Shown piece by piece: positions 7,741-18,244 of a stretch of 64,000 nucleotides of DNA. Origin of the DNA: an uncultured Dehalococcoidia bacterium (lineage in GTDB: Bacteria; Chloroflexota; Dehalococcoidia; Lucifugimonadales; Lucifugimonadaceae); assembly GCA_958295935.1 (NCBI GenBank), contig OY282385.1, positions 1,364,001-1,428,000 on the forward strand. The letters are read 5' to 3'. Under the pieces are notes generated by a model that was not told where the DNA came from, made no database searches, and was given only the letters and a program-made list of their open reading frames with translations. Both the position numbers and the translations under genes were made by a program. How positions within the stretch are numbered: the stretch's first letter is position 1; each line of letters opens with the position of its first letter.

Positions 7741-10700
7741 CTATACAAGCTTCGATCTGCCAGTCTGGTGTGCCGGTTCACCACTGGAGGAAGTCAGGGC
7801 AGCCTCAACAAACGTCTCATTGTCGTGGGGCTGCTCTCGGGAGCGCATTGCGACCGCTTGGATCAGCGCCAGCCCTCCGACGACGACAAGGGCCAATCCT
7901 GCAAGGAAGGTCAGAATCAAGGAGCTGGTACTCGGTGAGAAGTCCCCGGTAGCAGGAAGAACGGGAGAGCCCATCGTCGAGTCTGGAACCACCGGGCCGT
8001 TCTCTGCGGGTGCAAGATTCAAGCCCACAAAGAAAAGCGAGAACCTAGTAACACCGGCACACGCGACCATGGCGGTGGGATCGCTATCGGACGGCAACCG
8101 CACGAACTCGCCGGCGCTGATTTCATTGATTATGGAGATTCCTTCGATACCCCCGTACGCCATCTCGATGTCCTGATTCGTGATCGGCAGGCAGACGCGC
8201 ACAACAGCTTTTGCACGGAAGCCGGGAACCCTGCGACCATTGACGTCAGTGAAGGATAAGTCCCCAACGTGACTGCCCACCGCAAAGCCTGCATCTTCTG
8301 GAATATTGATGTCCCTGGGATCCAAGTCCACTATGTACGCTCCGGCATAAGGTGCCGCCACAGTGCCAGCCGGGATATACATCGTAATGCCGTTTGGAGA
8401 AGTTACCAACGCGCTTTCCGTAGGAAACACCACCACACCGCTGGCGCCAGCTGGGAATATTATCTTGGGCAGTTCTTCCTCCTCGCCGTTAGGCGATTCA
8501 TCCTCTGGCTCTATGGGCGCAGCGACGGCCAAATCGGCTGATCCGGTGGCTACTATCTCACCTTGTGTGACCGTGACCGTGATCTCGCCCTCTCCAGAGT
8601 TCGACGCCGTGAAAATGCTCCGATAGGCGTCTCTTGAGTTATTAGGGTCAAATGAACCCCCAATACTGGAGGACCAAACGTATATGACTCCAAGAGCGTC
8701 GGGAGGTAAAGGCTGGCCGTTCACGTTGTAGGCCGTTGCCCTCATGGTTACCGTCTCGCCCAAAGCTAACGAGATTTCAGAAGGACGGACCTTCACTCCG
8801 ACGTCATCGAGCAGACCATCAGAGAGATCGGGTTCCGGTTCTTCCGGGCGCGACGAACCGCCCGGAGGCGGGGGAGAGGGCGGCGGGAATACACCGCCCG
8901 TAGGAGGCGCAGCAGCCGTGGATGCTCTACCGGACTCCGACCACTCGCCGGGCCCGTCAATGTTGCTCGCCCGCACTATTACATCGTATGACGTACTGGC
9001 GACAAGACCGGAGATGATGGTAGAAGTGGACGTGCCAATAATAGCGTGGTCCGTCCAGCCCACGTCGCCCGATCCGTCGACCCTGTACCGCATATCGTAG
9101 TCAGTGACAGGCGGACCGCTGTTCTCAGGAGCTGTCCAACTAACGTCCAGGGAGTTATGCCCTCTAGACGCGTTCGGCGTCGCGGCGGGAGGATCTGGCT
9201 TGCCGGGCGGTTCCTTCACGTCAACAACTGTGATAACCACGCTGATGCTATCGTCTACAACATCATCAGCATTGCCCGCATCGTCCCTGCCGTCGCTAAC
9301 CTGAACCATCACTTCGTACCCGTTATCTCGGCCCGTATACGACGGGTCTTCGAAGTCCAGAGGCTCCTTGATGGAAATCTGCCCACCTGACGAATCGAAG
9401 TTGAACAAAGTAGCGTCTCGGCCTGTCATAGAGTAAGTCAGAGTGTCAGCCTGGTCGGGGTCGTTTGCTTTTACCGGGCCGCCAACGCTCGTGCCCGCTA
9501 TGGCGTTCTCGGTAACCTGCCGGGTTGCTCCGCTGTACTCTATGAACTCCGGCGCAGTATTAGCTGGCCTTACTAACAAGGTCGCTCCCAAGCGTGAGGC
9601 TGACCAGCCGCCCGTCCCCTCGCCGTTGCTGGCCCTCACTTGCACCTCGTAACTGGTATCAGAGTCAAGGTCTCCGATGTCCACAGACAAACTACCCCCG
9701 CTGACCTGCTGCTGCACCCAATTCGTCGTCCCAGATATTTTGTAGCGCACGTCGTAACTCGTGATCGGCGGACCGGTGTTCGCAGGGGCCATCCACCTGA
9801 CGGTTAAAGATTCCACAGGATCGAACCGGTTTGGAGTCACGCGCGGAGCCGTTGGCGTGGCCGGCGCCTCGGTGTCCACGTCCTCGACTCGGATTGTCAC
9901 GTCGATACTTTCGTACAAATTGCCAGGATCAGTAGCAGTGACAACCACCCTATACGTAGATTGCACCTCAAAATCAAGAAGCGATTTAGTCTTGATCTGA
10001 CCCGTGGATGCGTCTAGAGCAAACAAGTTGGCGTCGTCTCCCGCCAGAGAGTAAATCAACGCATCTCCGTCGGGGTCATTTGCCTTCACAGGGTCACCAA
10101 TATTTCTATCCGGGCTTGTATTCTCCGACACGGTTAGACTGGTCAAAGTATCCAGCGGAAACGCAGGCGCTGTGTTGGGGTCCTCGCTTACAGCTGAAGT
10201 GGTAGAAGCTTCGGCATATTTTCCAGCCCCATGCCCGTCGGTGTAGGAAACAGTCGCCACCAGAATCTTGCCCGAGTCGGCAGCCACTGGCGTGTAACGC
10301 TCCTGTATGGCGTTGGTGATTCGAGTTAGTTTCTGTGAAACTTGACTATCCACTCTGTACCATTGCCACGACATCCCCATCAAGCCCATGTCGGGATCGG
10401 TCAACTCGGCAGTAACCTCCACTCCCAGCTCAGGCTTAAGCGTGGAAAGGAACATTCTGCCCGGTTCATCCACGTTTTGGACGGTGATAGTCACCCGCAG
10501 AGTCGAAGAGGCAGTAGGAGTGCCATCGTCCACCACACCAATGCTTAACCCATAGACATTTTCCGCGCCGGAGTCCGACGGATCCTCAAAGTCAGGTGAA
10601 GTCCGAAAGGACAGGCCACCGCTTTGGCTGATGATGAACAAATCTTTGTCCACACCGTCTAATGACCACGTAATGGTATGGCCTTCAGGATCTGTGGCAA

Positions 10701-13700
10701 CGTAGGCGGCCACTGGGTAATTGGAATGTTCATAGAACATGACACGGGGCGGACCCAATATATCTGAGATCTCGTTTACGTCGTTAACAGTCACGGTCAC
10801 GGTGATGCTATCGTCCACGGCATCGTCGGCATTCCCGTTGAGGTCCTTGCCGTCGCTAACCTGAACCGCCAGTTCATAGCTGTTGTCCTGGTCGGCATCT
10901 GATGGGTCCTCGAAGTTCAGTGGCGTTTTGGTCCTGATCTGACCGTTAGAAGAATCAATACTGAACAGATCGGCGTCATCGCCTGTAACAGAATAGGTCA
11001 ACGTATCACCCTCATCAGGATCCTGCGCCGAAACGGACTTCCCAACATTCATACCCGCGCCAACGTTCTCATTAACTTCCCGACTGGCATCGTCCCCTTC
11101 CAAAAAGCTCGGATTAGAATTTATAGGCGGCGCAGAAAGCGTGTCCCCCTTGCCAGGCTCAGACCATCTACCCTGCCCCTCGTCGTTCTCCGCGCGAACC
11201 CGAACCTCGTAACTGGAACCGGAGTCAAGACCGGATATCGTCGTCGAGGTACTCGTACCCGCGGTTGAATGATCCGTCCAACCATCCTCGCCCCCACCCT
11301 CCAAACGGTACTGAACGTCGTAGCCGGTGATCGACGGACCGGTGTTCGAAGGAACCGACCACGAAACGTCAAGAGAGTCATGACCGCTGGCCGCGTTAGG
11401 CTTCACCGTCGGAGAAGACGGCTTGCCAGGAGCCTCCGTCACGTCGTCCGTAACAGAGACGGAAACCAAAATGCTCGCCGAAAGACCCCCGGGATCAACC
11501 GCCTTGACGCTGAACGAATAACTGGACTTGGTCTCATAGTCCAGGGAAGACTTCGTCCTGATCTGACCGCTCGACCTATCAATGGCGAACGAACCAGAGT
11601 CCGTACCCGCCAGGGAATAGGTCAGCGTATCCCCGTCAGGATCGCTCGCTCGCACAGGGTCGCCAACGTTCACCCCGCTAGCGGTGTTCTCGCGAACCTC
11701 GAACGACGTCTCAGAATCCGACGGAAAGGACGGAGATTCGTTCACGTCCGTGACCGTCACCATCACGGCAAGCGTCGAGGACGCCGCAGGAGAGCCATCG
11801 TCCACAGCCACCACGCTGAGATCATAGACTCCGTCTCCGCCATTGTCTGACGGAGACTCGAAGTCCAGGGAAGACTTCGTCCTGATCTGACCGCTCGACC
11901 TATCAATGGCGAACGAACCAGAGTCCGCACCCGTCAGGGAATAGGTCAGAGTATCCCCGTCAGGATCGCTCGCTCGCACAGGGTCGCCGACGTTCACACC
12001 GCTAGCGGTGTTCTCGCGAACCTCGAACGACGTCTCAGAATCCGAAGGGAAGGACGGAGACTCGTTCACGTCCGTGACCGTCACCATCACGGCGAGCGTC
12101 GAGGACGCCGCAGGAGAGCCATCGTCAACAGCCACCACGTTGAGATCATAGACTCCGTCCCTATCGCTGTCCGACGGAGACTCGAAGTCCAGGGAAGACT
12201 TCGTCCTGATCTGACCGCTCGACCTATCAATGGCGAACGAACCAGAGTCCGCACCCGTCAGGGAATAGGTCAGAGTATCCCCGTCAGGATCGCTCGCTCG
12301 CACAGGGTCGCCGACGTTCACACCGCTAGCGGCGTTCTCGCGAACCTCGAACGACGTCTCAGAATCCGAAGGGAAGGACGGAGACTCGTTCACGTCCGTG
12401 ACCGTCACCATCACGGCGAGCGTCGAGGACGCCGCAGGAGAGCCATCGTCAACAGCCACCACGTTGAGATCATAGACTCCGTCCCTATCGCTGTCCGACG
12501 GAGACTCGAAGTCCAGGGAAGACTTCGTCCTGATCTGACCGCTTGACCTATCAATGGCGAACGAACCAGAGTCCGTACCCGTCAGAGAATAGGTCAGCGT
12601 ATCCCCGTCAGGGTCGCTCGCAGGCACAGGGTCGCCGACGTTCACCCCGCTGACGGCGTTCTCGCGAACCTCAAACGACGTCTCGGAATCCGACGGGAAG
12701 GACGGAGATTCGTTCACGTCCGTGACCGTCACCACCACGGCAAGCGTGGAGGACGCCGCAGGAGATCCATCGTCCAAAGCCACCACGCTGAGATCGTAGA
12801 CTCCGTCCCTATCGTTGTCCGACGGAGACTCGAAGTCCAGGGAAGACTTCGTCCTGATCTGACCGCTTGACCTATCAATGGCGAACGAACCAGAGTCCGT
12901 ACCCGTCAGAGAATAGGTCAGCGTATCCCCGTCAGGGTCGCTCGCAGGCACAGGGTCGCCGACGTTCACCCCGCTGACGGCGTTCTCGCGAACCTCGAAC
13001 GACGTCTCGGAATCCGACGGGAAGGACGGAGATTCGTTCACGTCCGTGACCGTCACCACCACGGCAAGCGTGGAGGACGCCGCAGGAGAGCCATCGTCCA
13101 AAGCCACCACGCTGAGATCGTAGACTCCGTCCCTATCGTTGTCCGACGGAGACTCGAAGTCCAGGGAAGACTTCGTCCTGATCTGACCGCTCGACGTATC
13201 AATGGCGAACGAACCAGAGTCCGCACCCGTCAGAGAATAGGTCAGAGTATCCCCGTCAGGATCGCTCGCTCGCACAGGGTCGCCGACGTTCACCCCGCTA
13301 GCGGCGTTCTCGCGAACCTCAAACGACGTTCCAGAATCCGACGGGAAGGACGGAGGCTCGTTCACGTCCGTGACCGTCACCAGCACGGCAAGCGTGGAGG
13401 ACGCCGCAGGAGAGCCATCGTCCAAAGCCACCACGCTGAGATCGTAGACTCCGTCCCTATCGTTGTCCGACGGAGACTCGAAGTCCGGAGAAACGCGAAA
13501 ACGCACACCCCCTGACTGACTTATGGTGAAAGCGCCGCCGTCCGATCCCGCCAAAGACCACGAAACGTTGTGACCATCGTCGTCCGTGGCCGAGTAGACA
13601 GCCACATCACCACTCCCGTTCTCCGAAAAATCAACGGCCGTGGATCCCGATATCCGAGGAGCCAGGTTCCGAGCAGGCGCAGAATCCGTGTCGCCTGAGA

Positions 13701-16700
13701 CAGGCTCAGACCATCTACCTTGCCCCTCGTCGTTCTCCGCGCGAACCCGAACCTCGTAACTGGAACCGGAATCAAGACCGGATATCGTCGTCGAGGTACT
13801 CGTACCCGCGGTTGAGTGATCCGTCCAACCATCCCCGCCCCCACCCTCCAAACGGTACTGAACGTCGTAGCCGGTGATCGACGGACCGGCGTTCGAAGGA
13901 ACCGACCACGAAACGTCAAGAGAGCCATGACCGCTGGCCGCGTTCGGCTTCACCGTCGGAGAAGACGGCTTGCCCGGAGCCTCCGTCACGTCGTCCGTAA
14001 CAGAGACGGAAACCGAAATGCTCGCCGAAAGGCCCCCGGGATCAACCGCCTTGACGCTGAACGAATAGCTGGACTTGGTCTCATAGTCCAGGGAAGACTT
14101 CGTCTTGATCTGACCGCTCGACGTATCAATGGCGAACGAACCAGAGTCCGTACCCGCCAGGGAATAGGTCAGCGTATCCCCCTCAGGATCGCTCGCTCGC
14201 ACAGGGTCGCCGACGTTCACGCCACTAGCGGCGTTCTCGCGAACCTCGAACGACGTCTCGGAATCCGACGGGAAGGACGGAGGCTCGTTCACGTCCGTGA
14301 CCGTCACCATCACCGCAAGCGTCGAGGACGCCGCAGGAGAGCCATCGTCCAAAGCCACCACGCTGAGATCGTAGACTCCGTCCCTATCGCTGTCCGACGG
14401 AGACTCGAAGTCCAGGGAAGACTTCGTCCTGATCTGACCGCTCGACGTATCAATGGCGAACGAACCAGAGTCCGCACCCGCCAGGGAATAGGTCAGCGTA
14501 TCCCCGTCAGGGTCGCTCGCTCGCACAGGGTCGCCGACGTTCACTCCGCTGCCGGCGTTCTCGCGAACCTCAAAAGACGTCTCAGAATCCGAAGGGAAGG
14601 ACGGAGACTCGTTCACGTCCGTGACCGTCACCATCACCGCAAGCGTCGAGGACGCCGCAGGAGAGCCATCGTCCAAAGCCACCACGTTGAGATCATAGAC
14701 TCCGTCTCCGCCGCTGTCCGACGGAGACTCGAAGTCCAGGGAAGACTTCGTCCTGATCTGACCGCTCGACGTATCAATGGCGAACGAACCAGAGTCCGTA
14801 CCCGTCAGAGAATAGGTCAGAGTATCCCCCTCAGGATCGCTCGCTCGCACAGGGTCGCCGACGTTCACCCCGCTGCCGGCGTTCTCACGAACCTCAAAAG
14901 ACGTCTCGGAATCCGAAGGGAAGGACGGAGACTCGTTCACGTCCGTGACCGTCACCATCACGGCAAGCGTGGAGGACGCCGCAGGAGAGCCATCGTCCAA
15001 AGCCACCACGCCGAGATCATAGACTCCGTCCCTATCGCTGTCCGACGGAGACTCGAAGTCCGGAGAAACCCGAAAACGAAGAGCCCCTGACTGACTTATG
15101 GTGAAAGCTCCGCCGTCCGTTCCCGCCAACGACCACGAAACGTTGTGACCCTCGTCGTCCGTGGCCGAGTAGACAGCCACGTCACCACTCCCATTCTCCG
15201 AAAACTCAACGGCCGTGGATCCCGATATCCGAGGAGCCAGGTTCCGAGCAGGCGCAGAATCCGTGTCGCCTGAGCCAGGCTCAGACCATCTACCCTGCCC
15301 CTCGTCGTTCTCCGCGCGAACCCGAACCTCGTAACTGGAACCCGAATCAAGACCGGAGATCGTCGTCGAGGTACTCGTACCCACGGTTGAGTGATCCGTC
15401 CAACCATCCCCGCCCAAACGGTACTGAACGTCGTAGCCGGTGATCGACGGACCGGTGTTCGAAGGAACCGACCACGAGACGTCAAGAGAGTCATGACCGC
15501 TGGCCGCGTTCGGCTTCACCGTCGGAGAAGACGGCTTGCCAGGAGCCTCCGTCACGTCGTCCGTAACAGAGACGGAAACCAAAATGCTCGCCGAAAGACC
15601 ATCAGGATCAACCGCCTTGACGCTGAACGAATAGCTGGACTTGGTCTCATAGTCCAGGGAAGACTTCGTCCTGATCTGACCGCTCGACGTAACGTCGAAC
15701 GAACCAGAATCCGTACCCGTCAGAGAATAGGTCAGCGTATCCCCCTCAGGATCGTTCGCTCGCACAGGGTCGCCGACGTTCACACCGCTGCCGGCGTTCT
15801 CGCGAACCTCGAACGACGTCTCGGAATCCGACGGGAAGGACGGAGACTCGTTCACGTCCGTGACCGTCACCATCACGGCGAGCGTGGAGGACGCCGCAGG
15901 AGAGCCATCGTCCAAAGCCACCACGCCGAGATCATAGACTCCGTCTCTATCGCTGTCCGACGGAGACTCGAAGTCCAGGGAAGACTTCGTCCTGATCTGA
16001 CCGCTCGACGTATCAATGGCGAACGAACCAGAGTCCGCACCCGCCAGGGAATAGGTCAGCGTATCCCCGTCAGGGTCGCTCGCTCGCACAGGGTCGCCGA
16101 CGTTCACACCGCTAGCGGCGTTCTCGCGAACCTCGAACGACGTCTCGGAATCCGACGGAAAGGACGGAGGCTCGTTCACGTCAGTGACCGTCACCATCAC
16201 GGCAAGCGTCGAGGACGCCGCAGGAGAGCCATCGTCCAAAGCCACCACGCCGAGATCATAGACTCCGTCCCTATCGCTGTCCGACGGAGACTCGAAATCC
16301 GGAGAAACGCGAAAACGCACACCCCCTGACTGACTTATGGTGAAAGTGGCGCCGTCCGATCCAGCCAAAGACCACGAAACGTTGTGACCCTCGTCATCCG
16401 TGGCCGAGTAGACAGCCACGTCACCGCTGCCGTTCTCCGAAAAATCAACGGCCGTGGATCCCGATATCCGAGGAGCCAGGTTTGGAGCAGGCGGCGCAGA
16501 ATCCGTGTCGCCCGAGCCAGGCTCAGACCATCTACCCTGCCCCTCGTCGTTCTCCGCGCGAACCCGAACCTCGTAACTGGAACCGGAATCAAGACCGGAT
16601 ATCGTCGTCGAGGTACTCGTACCCGCGGTTGAATGATCCGTCCAACCATCCTCGCTCCCACCCTCCAAACGGTACTGAACGTCGTAGCCGGTGATCGACG

Positions 16701-17577
16701 GACCGGTGTTCGAAGGAACCGACCACGAAACGTCAAGAGAGTCATGACCGCTGGCCGCGTTAGGCTTCACCGTCGGAGAAGACGGCTTGCCAGGAGCCTC
16801 CGTCACGTCGTCCGTAACAGAGACGGAAACCAAAATGCTCGCCGAAAGACCCCCAGGATCAACCGACTTGACGCTGAACGAATAGCTGAACTTGGTCTCA
16901 TAGTCCAGGGAAGACTTCGTCCTGATCTGACCGCTCGACGTAACGTCGAACGAACCAGAATCCGTACCCGTCAGAGAATAGGTCAGAGTATCCCCCTCAG
17001 GATCGCTCGCAGGCACAGGGTCGCCGACGTTCACCCCGCTAGCGGTGTTCTCGCGAACCTCAAACGACGTCTCAGAATCCGACGGGAAGGACGGAGCCTC
17101 GTTCACATTAGAAACTTTGATAGTCACCTCGATACTGGCGTCAACCGAGGTATCGTTGCCACCTTGGGCATCCCTCCCGTCGGTCACCCGAACCTCTACT
17201 TCATAGTCATTGTCCATGTCGGCATCAGCCGGATTTTCATAGTCCAGTGTCGCGCCTTGAGCCAGGCTGATCTGTCCATTTGACGAATCAATATCGAACG
17301 AGTCGTCGTCGCTCCCCGCCAGAGAATAGGTCAGCGTATCGCCGTCCCGGTCTTCAGCTTCGACAGGGTCGCCGATATTTGCCCCCATGGCCACGGCTTC
17401 CGTCACATATCGCTCGGTCGTCTCGGCTTCCAGAAATTCCGGAGGCCGGTTTTGGCTCTGTGCCAAGACGCCTGCGGACAGTGCCCCAAGCAAAGCCACC
17501 GCTTTCAGAAGGCCCAACAGCCGAGTGGGCATCCTCAGACTAGATTCCGCTACCACTTTATGACGCAACGAGGTCAT
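7741..17577 (-). CDS. Giant secreted cadherin/FN3 repeat protein with LPATG-like C-terminal anchor
   Basis: The 3278-aa protein opens with a signal peptide (charged start, LLGLLKAVALLGALSAG, cut near VLAQS). I count about 20 cadherin-like modules, many carrying DPDGDTLTYSL and TVTDVNE motifs typical of Ca2+-binding cadherin repeats. Six fibronectin III modules (GKPSSPTVKP to EVRVRAENDEGQGRWSE) are mixed in. Near the C-terminus come a Pro-rich linker, a beta-sandwich, a ZU5/anchor-like segment (ITMYIPAGTV) and LPATG. The protein ends with a membrane helix and a 30-40 residue polar tail. It is probably a cell-surface adhesin or matrix protein. The start is either 17577 or the internal ATG at 17532. 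No sortase gene is in the window. It appears to be a single-gene transcription unit. Confidence 0.9.
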   Translation of the reverse strand: MTSLRHKVVAESSLRMPTRLLGLLKAVALLGALSAGVLAQSQNRPPEFLEAETTERYVTEAVAMGANIGDPVEAEDRDGDTLTYSLAGSDDDSFDIDSSNGQISLAQGATLDYENPADADMDNDYEVEVRVTDGRDAQGGNDTSVDASIEVTIKVSNVNEAPSFPSDSETSFEVRENTASGVNVGDPVPASDPEGDTLTYSLTGTDSGSFDVTSSGQIRTKSSLDYETKFSYSFSVKSVDPGGLSASILVSVSVTDDVTEAPGKPSSPTVKPNAASGHDSLDVSWSVPSNTGPSITGYDVQYRLEGGSEDGWTDHSTAGTSTSTTISGLDSGSSYEVRVRAENDEGQGRWSEPGSGDTDSAPPAPNLAPRISGSTAVDFSENGSGDVAVYSATDDEGHNVSWSLAGSDGATFTISQSGGVRFRVSPDFESPSDSDRDGVYDLGVVALDDGSPAASSTLAVMVTVTDVNEPPSFPSDSETSFEVRENAASGVNVGDPVRASDPDGDTLTYSLAGADSGSFAIDTSSGQIRTKSSLDFESPSDSDRDGVYDLGVVALDDGSPAASSTLAVMVTVTDVNESPSFPSDSETSFEVRENAGSGVNVGDPVRANDPEGDTLTYSLTGTDSGSFDVTSSGQIRTKSSLDYETKSSYSFSVKAVDPDGLSASILVSVSVTDDVTEAPGKPSSPTVKPNAASGHDSLDVSWSVPSNTGPSITGYDVQYRLGGDGWTDHSTVGTSTSTTISGLDSGSSYEVRVRAENDEGQGRWSEPGSGDTDSAPARNLAPRISGSTAVEFSENGSGDVAVYSATDDEGHNVSWSLAGTDGGAFTISQSGALRFRVSPDFESPSDSDRDGVYDLGVVALDDGSPAASSTLAVMVTVTDVNESPSFPSDSETSFEVRENAGSGVNVGDPVRASDPEGDTLTYSLTGTDSGSFAIDTSSGQIRTKSSLDFESPSDSGGDGVYDLNVVALDDGSPAASSTLAVMVTVTDVNESPSFPSDSETSFEVRENAGSGVNVGDPVRASDPDGDTLTYSLAGADSGSFAIDTSSGQIRTKSSLDFESPSDSDRDGVYDLSVVALDDGSPAASSTLAVMVTVTDVNEPPSFPSDSETSFEVRENAASGVNVGDPVRASDPEGDTLTYSLAGTDSGSFAIDTSSGQIKTKSSLDYETKSSYSFSVKAVDPGGLSASISVSVSVTDDVTEAPGKPSSPTVKPNAASGHGSLDVSWSVPSNAGPSITGYDVQYRLEGGGGDGWTDHSTAGTSTSTTISGLDSGSSYEVRVRAENDEGQGRWSEPVSGDTDSAPARNLAPRISGSTAVDFSENGSGDVAVYSATDDDGHNVSWSLAGSDGGAFTISQSGGVRFRVSPDFESPSDNDRDGVYDLSVVALDDGSPAASSTLAVLVTVTDVNEPPSFPSDSGTSFEVRENAASGVNVGDPVRASDPDGDTLTYSLTGADSGSFAIDTSSGQIRTKSSLDFESPSDNDRDGVYDLSVVALDDGSPAASSTLAVVVTVTDVNESPSFPSDSETSFEVRENAVSGVNVGDPVPASDPDGDTLTYSLTGTDSGSFAIDRSSGQIRTKSSLDFESPSDNDRDGVYDLSVVALDDGSPAASSTLAVVVTVTDVNESPSFPSDSETSFEVRENAVSGVNVGDPVPASDPDGDTLTYSLTGTDSGSFAIDRSSGQIRTKSSLDFESPSDSDRDGVYDLNVVAVDDGSPAASSTLAVMVTVTDVNESPSFPSDSETSFEVRENAASGVNVGDPVRASDPDGDTLTYSLTGADSGSFAIDRSSGQIRTKSSLDFESPSDSDRDGVYDLNVVAVDDGSPAASSTLAVMVTVTDVNESPSFPSDSETSFEVRENTASGVNVGDPVRASDPDGDTLTYSLTGADSGSFAIDRSSGQIRTKSSLDFESPSDNGGDGVYDLSVVAVDDGSPAASSTLAVMVTVTDVNESPSFPSDSETSFEVRENTASGVNVGDPVRASDPDGDTLTYSLAGTDSGSFAIDRSSGQIRTKSSLDYETKSSYSFSVKAVDPGGLSASILVSVSVTDDVTEAPGKPSSPTVKPNAASGHDSLDVSWSVPSNTGPSITGYDVQYRLEGGGEDGWTDHSTAGTSTSTTISGLDSGSSYEVRVRAENDEGQGRWSEPGKGDTLSAPPINSNPSFLEGDDASREVNENVGAGMNVGKSVSAQDPDEGDTLTYSVTGDDADLFSIDSSNGQIRTKTPLNFEDPSDADQDNSYELAVQVSDGKDLNGNADDAVDDSITVTVTVNDVNEISDILGPPRVMFYEHSNYPVAAYVATDPEGHTITWSLDGVDKDLFIISQSGGLSFRTSPDFEDPSDSGAENVYGLSIGVVDDGTPTASSTLRVTITVQNVDEPGRMFLSTLKPELGVEVTAELTDPDMGLMGMSWQWYRVDSQVSQKLTRITNAIQERYTPVAADSGKILVATVSYTDGHGAGKYAEASTTSAVSEDPNTAPAFPLDTLTSLTVSENTSPDRNIGDPVKANDPDGDALIYSLAGDDANLFALDASTGQIKTKSLLDFEVQSTYRVVVTATDPGNLYESIDVTIRVEDVDTEAPATPTAPRVTPNRFDPVESLTVRWMAPANTGPPITSYDVRYKISGTTNWVQQQVSGGSLSVDIGDLDSDTSYEVQVRASNGEGTGGWSASRLGATLLVRPANTAPEFIEYSGATRQVTENAIAGTSVGGPVKANDPDQADTLTYSMTGRDATLFNFDSSGGQISIKEPLDFEDPSYTGRDNGYEVMVQVSDGRDDAGNADDVVDDSISVVITVVDVKEPPGKPDPPAATPNASRGHNSLDVSWTAPENSGPPVTDYDMRYRVDGSGDVGWTDHAIIGTSTSTIISGLVASTSYDVIVRASNIDGPGEWSESGRASTAAAPPTGGVFPPPSPPPPGGSSRPEEPEPDLSDGLLDDVGVKVRPSEISLALGETVTMRATAYNVNGQPLPPDALGVIYVWSSSIGGSFDPNNSRDAYRSIFTASNSGEGEITVTVTQGEIVATGSADLAVAAPIEPEDESPNGEEEELPKIIFPAGASGVVVFPTESALVTSPNGITMYIPAGTVAAPYAGAYIVDLDPRDINIPEDAGFAVGSHVGDLSFTDVNGRRVPGFRAKAVVRVCLPITNQDIEMAYGGIEGISIINEISAGEFVRLPSDSDPTAMVACAGVTRFSLFFVGLNLAPAENGPVVPDSTMGSPVLPATGDFSPSTSSLILTFLAGLALVVVGGLALIQAVAMRSREQPHDNETFVEAALTSSSGEPAHQTGRSKLV
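11420..17100 (-). repeat. Near-identical 324-bp cadherin-module repeats with interspersed FN3 modules
   Basis: Within the giant gene, the motif TTCACGTCCGTGACCGTCAC recurs in most modules, at intervals of about 324 bp (108 codons) where cadherin modules are consecutive. Consecutive modules, for example across 12540-13185, are almost identical in DNA, including third positions. The cadherin string is divided into blocks. Each block opens with an LAPRISGSTAV module and closes with a YETKSSYSFSV module followed by an FN3 module. The outer modules (before 11100 and after 17100) are diverged. This is the signature of recent internal duplication or gene conversion. Confidence 0.9.
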
Positions 17578-18244
17578 AAAACGCTTCGCTCAAGTTACGG
17601 GACGATCCCAACATGCTCTCGGCGGGTCTAGATAACACGCAAGATAAGCTCAGGCATTTCTTGTAGAAACATCGACAAGGGATCGGACGCCGGGGCACCC
17701 GGCGTAGAATGCGACGCCAACAGCCAAGTTGGCCGAAGTCGCAGCAGCAGCCTTGACCAGCGCACAGTCTCGCCAATTATTAACCGCTACAAGGGCCAAA
17801 TACTATACAGAGTAGCTCGCCGCCTCTCAGACTGGCGATGATCGAAGAGGCATCGGCAGTTGATCGTGCCTGCGTCCGTCTTGCCACCAGGTTCCTCGCA
17901 TGACCTGCCAAACTCCCGCAAGATTGGGACGTACGCTAAACCATGTACAGATCGCATTCAAGGGGGGCGGAAGGGCATGATCTAGGGCGAATTCGACCAG
18001 CGCCATCGCCCAGAGCAGATAGCCGAATCGTCCACCTGTAGATGAACTCTTCACACCGTTCGCGAGACATGAGTGAGTACGGCTTCGCCGTCGGCTGTAC
18101 AACTTCCGCATCCAGACCGCCCGCCTGACTTCGACAGAGGAACGACCCCACACCGTTGAAACTCAAGGACTCAGAGAGACCGAACACGCGCGGGTGCTGG
18201 TTTCAAACCCCTACTTCAGTAATGGCCGTAATGAAACGGGGGTC
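17578..18244. other. Intergenic region, no convincing gene
   Basis: These 667 bp hold only short overlapping open frames on both strands, with no family resemblance or start signals that I can support. I found no tRNA, no repeats of the CRISPR type and no clear terminator. It separates the giant surface-protein gene from the operon ending at 18245, so it should contain the promoter for the former. I could not identify that promoter with confidence. Confidence 0.5.

Noticed and set aside
13816-15090. Long arginine-rich open frame on the plus strand (424 codons), with similar ones at 11269, 15391 and 16633
   Set aside because: It is the antisense of the repeated cadherin/FN3 gene. Its length comes from repeat composition, and it has no protein-like pattern.
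17827-18187. Overlapping minus-strand open frames in the gap before the DUF362 operon
   Set aside because: No start signals, no recognisable pattern and mutual overlap in different frames.
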